Positions 59,944-64,000 of a DNA stretch of 64,000 nucleotides are shown here, one piece after another. Origin of the DNA: Eutrophocola sp049446715. Its GTDB lineage: Bacteria; Pseudomonadota; Gammaproteobacteria; Pseudomonadales; Pseudohongiellaceae. A model generated the notes under the pieces. That model was not told the DNA's origin. It did not search any database and saw nothing but the letters and a program-made list of their open reading frames with translations. The translations under genes and the position numbers were made by a program. The first letter of the stretch is position 1, and each line of letters starts with the position of its first letter. Location: the NCBI GenBank assembly GCA_049446715.1, contig JBMTQX010000004.1:27615-91614 (forward strand), read 5' to 3'.

Positions 59944-60623
59944 CCAGCCAAGTGGCCCAGGAAATCAGTAAAAACAGCTCCATTCCCCGGTATATCGCTG
60001 TTGAAGGCCCTATCGGTGTCGGCAAGACCAGCCTGGCCAAGCGCCTGGCGAAGAGTTTCAATTACGAAATCCTGTTGGAAAAAAGCGACGAGAACCCCTT
60101 CCTTGAGCGCTTCTATCACGATCCCCGCCAGATGGCCCTGGCCACACAGCTGTTTTTCCTGTTCCAGCGTGCCCAGCAGATCCAGGATCTGCGTCAGGAT
60201 GACATGTTCGAACCCGTGCGCGTGGCCGACTTCCTGATGGAGAAAGACCGGCTGTTTGCCCGGCAGAATCTCGACAACGACGAATTCGAACTCTACCAGA
60301 ACGTCTATAAACACCTGACCATCGATGCGCCACGCCCCGACCTGGTGATCTACCTGCAGGCACCGGTGGACACGTTGCTGGAACGCATCCAAAAACGCGG
60401 CATTGAAGCCGAGCAGCTGATTGAACGCCCCTACCTGGAAAACCTGATTGATGCCTACACCCAGTTTTTTCATTACTACGACGACAGCACCCTGCTGATG
60501 GTGAACAGCGCGGAAATCGATCTGGTCAACAATGACGACGATTACAACCAGCTGCTGGATTACATACTGACAACCCGCAAGGGCAGCCGTAATTACTTCA
60601 ACCCCAAGCCCTCCTTGCTGTAA
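59940..60623 (+). CDS. Deoxynucleoside kinase (dAK/dGK family)
   Basis: A 227-residue P-loop kinase: Walker A GPIGVGKTS (about 21-29), then KDRLFARQNLD and a LID-like RIQKRGIEAEQ. It matches bacterial deoxyadenosine/deoxyguanosine kinases, which phosphorylate deoxynucleosides in salvage. In E. coli and Pseudomonas the pcnB-panB gap holds folK; here this gene occupies it. The GTG at 59940 overlaps the pcnB stop as GTGA and is the likely start. Substrate preference cannot be read by eye. Confidence 0.85.
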   Translation: MTSQVAQEISKNSSIPRYIAVEGPIGVGKTSLAKRLAKSFNYEILLEKSDENPFLERFYHDPRQMALATQLFFLFQRAQQIQDLRQDDMFEPVRVADFLMEKDRLFARQNLDNDEFELYQNVYKHLTIDAPRPDLVIYLQAPVDTLLERIQKRGIEAEQLIERPYLENLIDAYTQFFHYYDDSTLLMVNSAEIDLVNNDDDYNQLLDYILTTRKGSRNYFNPKPSLL

Positions 60624-60680
60624 CATGCCACCCTCCACCGTGAGGGAAACCCGGCAACTTAACGTCGTCAAAGAAAGCCC

Positions 60681-61475
60681 GTGAAAAAAGTCACCGTCAA
60701 CACGCTGCACAAGCTCAAGGACGCCGGCGAGAAATTTGCCTGCCTGACCTGCTATGACGCCCTCTTTGCCGGCCTGTTCGGCGATGCCGGAGTCGAAGTC
60801 ATCCTGGTGGGCGATTCGCTCGGCATGGTGCTGCAGGGACATGACTCCACTTTGCCGGTCACCATGGACGACATGGTTTATCACATGGGCTGCGTGAAAC
60901 GCGGCAGCAAGGGCTCGCTGTTGATCGCCGACTTGCCCTTCATGTCCTATGCCTCCGAAGCGCAGACGCTGGAAAATGCGGCCCGGCTGATGCGTGCCGG
61001 CGCGCAGATGGTCAAACTTGAAGGGGGCGTCTGGATCGCCGAGTCCACCCGCCTTTTGGCCGAACGCGGCATCCCCGTCTGTGCCCATATGGGCCTGACG
61101 CCACAATCGGTCAATCGTATCGGGGGCTTCCTGGTACAGGGCCGAGATCCGGACCAGGCCGACGCCATGATTGCGGAAGCGCGGTTGCTGGAAGAGCACG
61201 GCGCCAGCTGCCTGCTGCTGGAATCTGTGCCGGTGTCACTGGCCCGGACCATTTCGGAAGCCCTGACCATTCCCGTAATCGGCATCGGTGCCGGCCCCCA
61301 TGTCGATGGCCAGATCATGGTTTTGCACGATTTGCTGGGCATAGCCCCGATCACGCCGAAGTTCGTGAAAAATTTCCTCGCGGAATCCGATAATGGCATT
61401 CCCGGGGCCATCGCCGGTTTTGTCAGTGCGGTCAAGGCCGGCACTTTTCCGGCACCCGAACACTGCTACGACTGA
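60681..61475 (+). CDS. panB: 3-methyl-2-oxobutanoate hydroxymethyltransferase
   Basis: A 264-residue PanB that transfers a one-carbon unit to alpha-ketoisovalerate in pantothenate synthesis. Canonical blocks: TCYDALFAGLFGDAGVEVILVGDSLGMVLQGHDSTLPVT in parts, KLEGG, PVCAHMGLTPQSVN and IGIGAGPHVDGQIMVLHDLLG. It starts 57 bp after the kinase and is followed by panC at 12 bp. Confidence 0.97.
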   Translation: MKKVTVNTLHKLKDAGEKFACLTCYDALFAGLFGDAGVEVILVGDSLGMVLQGHDSTLPVTMDDMVYHMGCVKRGSKGSLLIADLPFMSYASEAQTLENAARLMRAGAQMVKLEGGVWIAESTRLLAERGIPVCAHMGLTPQSVNRIGGFLVQGRDPDQADAMIAEARLLEEHGASCLLLESVPVSLARTISEALTIPVIGIGAGPHVDGQIMVLHDLLGIAPITPKFVKNFLAESDNGIPGAIAGFVSAVKAGTFPAPEHCYD

Positions 61476-61487
61476 CCTGGCTCCCCC

Positions 61488-62339
61488 ATGCAGATTTACC
61501 AGACACGGGCCGTCCTGCAGGAAGCGCTGGCACAGTTTCGCCGCACAGGCAAAAGCATCGCCCTGGTGCCCACCATGGGCAACCTCCATGCCGGCCATCT
61601 GGCGCTGGTTGCCGCCGCCAGGGCGGAATGCGATATCGTGCTGGCCACCATCTTCATCAACCCCCTCCAGTTCGGCCCCAGTGAGGACCTGAGCAGTTAT
61701 CCGCGCACACTCGACGCCGACATTGCCGGCCTCACGGCCAGCGCCTGCGATGCCGTGTTCATTCCGGCGACGACAGAGATGTATCCCAATGGTCTCGACA
61801 ACCAGACCCTGGTGTCGGTACCAGGATTGACAGCACGCCACTGCGGCGCCAGCCGTCCCGGCCACTTTGACGGCGTGTGTACTGTGGTCAGCAAGCTGCT
61901 GCACCTGACCGGGCCTGATGCGGCCTTCTTCGGGGAAAAGGACTACCAGCAGCTGCAGGTTATCCGCAAGATGGTGTCCGATCTGTGCATGCCCGTCATC
62001 ATCCGTGGCGTGCCTGTCCAGCGCAGTGAGGACGGCCTGGCCCTGAGTTCCCGCAATGGCTACCTGACGGACGCCGAGCGCGAAGTTGCCCCGTTGCTGC
62101 AGCAACAGCTGGTTAGCACCCGTGACAGTATTGTTGCCGGCAACACGGATTATGCCGCCCTGGAAAGCGCTGGCATGCAGGCGCTCGCTACGGCCGGATT
62201 CCGGCCGGATTATATTGCCGTGTGTGACGCTGCCACGCTGGAGCCGGCCACTGCAGCGAATACCGACCTGGTGATCCTGGCGGCCGCCTGGCTTGGCAAA
62301 ACGCGCCTGATCGACAACATCACCCTGCAGCGCGCCTGA
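61488..62339 (+). CDS. panC: Pantothenate synthetase
   Basis: A 283-residue class I ATP-dependent ligase that joins pantoate and beta-alanine. Motifs: VPTMGNLHAGHLALV (HIGH-like, about 28-42), FINPLQFGPSEDLSSYPR, HFDGVCTVVSKLL, FFGEKDYQQL and the KMSKS-like ALSSRNGYL. It pairs with panB in the usual operon. Confidence 0.97.
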   Translation: MQIYQTRAVLQEALAQFRRTGKSIALVPTMGNLHAGHLALVAAARAECDIVLATIFINPLQFGPSEDLSSYPRTLDADIAGLTASACDAVFIPATTEMYPNGLDNQTLVSVPGLTARHCGASRPGHFDGVCTVVSKLLHLTGPDAAFFGEKDYQQLQVIRKMVSDLCMPVIIRGVPVQRSEDGLALSSRNGYLTDAEREVAPLLQQQLVSTRDSIVAGNTDYAALESAGMQALATAGFRPDYIAVCDAATLEPATAANTDLVILAAAWLGKTRLIDNITLQRA

Positions 62340-62422
62340 CCGTTCGCCTTCATTTATTAACCTCACTGGCCTAGTATTGATCCCTTCTCCCGCAAGACAA
62401 AGCCATAACCCTCAGGATTTCC

Positions 62423-63340
62423 ATGCGCATCGGCATACTTTCACGCAACCGTAACCTTTATTCCACCCGCCGCCTGGTCGAAGCCGCCAAGGAACGCGGT
62501 CATGAAGTGCGCGTCGTCGATGTACTCAAGTGCTACATGAACATCACCGCCAATGACCCCACGGTGTTTTACCAGCGCAGTGCTGAAAAGGTGGAGGAAC
62601 TGGAATTCGATGCCGTTATTCCGCGCATCGGGGCCAGCATCACAGCCTATGGCTGCGCCGTGCTGCGCCAGTTCGAGGTCGGCCATGTCTATTCCATCAA
62701 CGAGTCCATCGCCATCACCCGCTCCCGCGACAAACTGCGGGCGCACCAGCTGCTCGCCCGCAAGGGCATCGGCCAGCCGGTGACCAGTTATGCCCACTCC
62801 GCCCGTGCCACCGGCAAGCTGATCGAGTCCGTTGGCGGTGCGCCGCTGATCCTAAAACTGACCGAGAGCACCCATGGCGATGGCGTCCTGCTGGCTGAAA
62901 CCAAGAAAGCGGCCGAAGCCCTGATCAATGCCTTCATGGGCATCGGCTCGGACTTCCTCGTCCAGGAGTTCATTCGTGAAGCCGGTGGTTCGGACATTCG
63001 CTGTTTCGTGGTGGGCAAAAAAGTCATTGCCGCCATGCAGCGCAAGGCCGTCAAGGGCGAGTACCGCTCCAACCTGCATCGCGGCGGCACCGCTGAAGTG
63101 ATCAGGCTCACACCGGAGGAGCGCGCACTTGCCGTGCGTGCCGCCCAGGTCATGGGATTGGATCTGGCCGGCGTGGATATCCTGCGCTCTTCGCATGGCC
63201 CGCTGGTGATTGAGGTAAACTCCTCACCAGGCCTAGAAGGCATTGAGACTGCCACCGGCAAGAATGTGGCTGACAAGATTATCGAATATATCGAAAAGGA
63301 TTCTGCCCTTGGTCCCAACCGCCCCAAAGGCAAAGGATGA
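62423..63340 (+). CDS. rimK: Ribosomal protein S6 modification protein RimK
   Basis: A 305-residue ATP-grasp ligase that adds glutamates to the C-terminus of ribosomal protein S6 and can make poly-glutamate. Features: an N-terminal RILSRNRNLYSTRRLVEAA-like start, PRIGASITAYGCAVLRQFE, the ATP-grasp VQEFIREAGGSDIRCFVVG and the metal-binding EVNSSPGLEGIE. A RimB-like gene follows 55 bp downstream, a known pairing. Confidence 0.95.
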   Translation: MRIGILSRNRNLYSTRRLVEAAKERGHEVRVVDVLKCYMNITANDPTVFYQRSAEKVEELEFDAVIPRIGASITAYGCAVLRQFEVGHVYSINESIAITRSRDKLRAHQLLARKGIGQPVTSYAHSARATGKLIESVGGAPLILKLTESTHGDGVLLAETKKAAEALINAFMGIGSDFLVQEFIREAGGSDIRCFVVGKKVIAAMQRKAVKGEYRSNLHRGGTAEVIRLTPEERALAVRAAQVMGLDLAGVDILRSSHGPLVIEVNSSPGLEGIETATGKNVADKIIEYIEKDSALGPNRPKGKG

Positions 63341-63395
63341 CCGGCGCTGTTGACGAAGTAATCAGGCAGACTACAAGCAGTAAAGGGTAGCCCAT

Positions 63396-63884
63396 ATGGC
63401 CTATACCAAACTCTCGAAACTGAAAGTCGGCGCACTGGAGCAGTGTGACCTGCCGGAACTGGGTATTGAAAAACTCCACGTTCGCGTGGATACCGGTGCT
63501 GCCACCTCGTCCCTGCACGTGGACAACATTGACGAGTTCAGGAAAGGCGGCAAGAACTATGTCAGCTTTGACCTCCACCCAGACATTCACAATGTCGATT
63601 CCATCATCCGCACCACCGCGCCCGTGGAAGGCACCAAGAAGGTCAAGAGCTCGTCCGCAGATACCGAGAAGCGCGTCGTCATCACCACCCTGATTCGCCT
63701 GGCCGGACGGGAATGGCCCATCAAGATCACCCTCACCGACCGCTCCGAGATGACCTACCTCATGCTGATGGGCAGGGAAGCCATGGAAGGACGCATTATC
63801 GTCGACCCCGAATTCGAATACCTGCTGAGCCAGGATGATGACGAGGACACGGACGAATTGCTGTCGGATTCCGAGGAAGAATAG
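63396..63884 (+). CDS. rimB: RimK-associated retropepsin-like protease (RimB)
   Basis: A 162-residue protein of the ATP-dependent zinc protease/retropepsin-like family. The active-site-like motif is VRVDTGAATSSLHVDNI (about 30-46), with Asp-Thr-Gly as in aspartic proteases. A further block is GREWPIKITLTDRSEMTYLMLMGREAMEG. The C-terminus is very acidic (SQDDDEDTDELLSDSEEE). RimB works with RimK on glutamate tails of S6. The gene ends before an unannotated 116-bp stretch at the window edge that shows nothing recognisable. Confidence 0.88.
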   Translation: MAYTKLSKLKVGALEQCDLPELGIEKLHVRVDTGAATSSLHVDNIDEFRKGGKNYVSFDLHPDIHNVDSIIRTTAPVEGTKKVKSSSADTEKRVVITTLIRLAGREWPIKITLTDRSEMTYLMLMGREAMEGRIIVDPEFEYLLSQDDDEDTDELLSDSEEE

Positions 63885-64000
63885 GCCTGCATACGAGCAC
63901 GTGTGCGGTCGTTCAGAATCCATTCCGGCAACGTCTAAAACCCCGCCTGCCCCGTCTTGCAGGCCACAGCCACCATGTCACCGAAACCCGCCCTGCCTGG

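Noticed and set aside
1..64000. tRNA, rRNA, CRISPR array, IS element or prophage
   Set aside because: No tRNA-like cloverleaf arms, no spaced direct repeats, and no transposase, integrase or phage genes were recognised in the intergenic regions or frames.

Overview
The window looks like chromosomal DNA of a gammaproteobacterium related to the Pseudomonadales and marine Cellvibrionales-type lineages. The evidence is gene order. The blocks yraN-diaA-dolP, sspB-sspA-petC/B/A-rpsI-rplM, zapE/zapG, cysD-cysNC, degS-hisD-hisG-murA-bolA, yrbG-kdsD-kdsC-lptC-lptA-lptB-rpoN-ptsN-rapZ-ptsO, and sfsA/dksA-gluQ-cbrB-pcnB-panB-panC follow the Pseudomonas arrangement. Species cannot be fixed from the sequence. 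No tRNA, rRNA, IS element, prophage or CRISPR array was recognised.

Layout. 1-9059: a core block with the end of yraN, diaA and dolP; then on the minus strand sspB, sspA, a single-ORF cytochrome b/c1 fusion, the Rieske subunit, rpsI and rplM; then zapE divergent from zapG. 9060-12336: sulfate activation (cysD, cysNC), closed by a bidirectional terminator. 12347-29074: a block of about 17 kb that separates cysNC from degS. It holds a TonB-dependent receptor divergent from a membrane-bound winged-helix regulator, an acyl-CoA dehydrogenase, two aldehyde dehydrogenases, a LigW-like decarboxylase, a DUF5916 outer membrane protein, small Rieske and zinc-ribbon proteins, a broken bax gene, and three housekeeping genes (DUF1244, yciH, nif3-like). 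29315-45170: degS, the hisD/hisG, murA, bolA, mlaC group on the minus strand, then the long plus-strand LPS-transport, rpoN and PTS(Ntr) block, mgtE and yjgA. 45360-51524: mrp, a membrane pyrophosphatase, and poorly known envelope or coiled-coil proteins plus a DksA-like zinc-finger protein. 51525-64000: a PLP enzyme, a second mini-Rieske protein, sfsA, dksA, gluQ, a cbrB-like regulator, a candidate small RNA, pcnB, a deoxynucleoside kinase, panB, panC, rimK and its protease partner.

Most interesting region: 56560-58400. The cbrB-position regulator has no cbrA partner next to it. Its receiver lacks the conserved lysine, and its sigma-54 contact loop reads DAFPGA instead of GAFTGA. In the gap between it and pcnB, exactly where Pseudomonas encodes the Hfq/Crc decoy RNA CrcZ, there is an unannotated transcription unit with a sigma-70-like promoter, three A-rich (ARN)n tracts of 5, 3 and 9 triplets, stem-loops between them, and an intrinsic terminator. 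I could not find a sigma-54 promoter there. This looks like a CrcZ-type RNA freed from its usual CbrA/CbrB/RpoN control.

Other notable points are the in-frame petB-petC fusion, a DksA with a lysine/alanine-rich histone-H1-like tail of about 140 residues, a CysNC whose APS-kinase half has lost the DGDN motif, mlaC without mlaFED or mlaB, no hpf between rpoN and ptsN, a deoxynucleoside kinase where folK usually sits, and several families of intergenic hairpin repeats.
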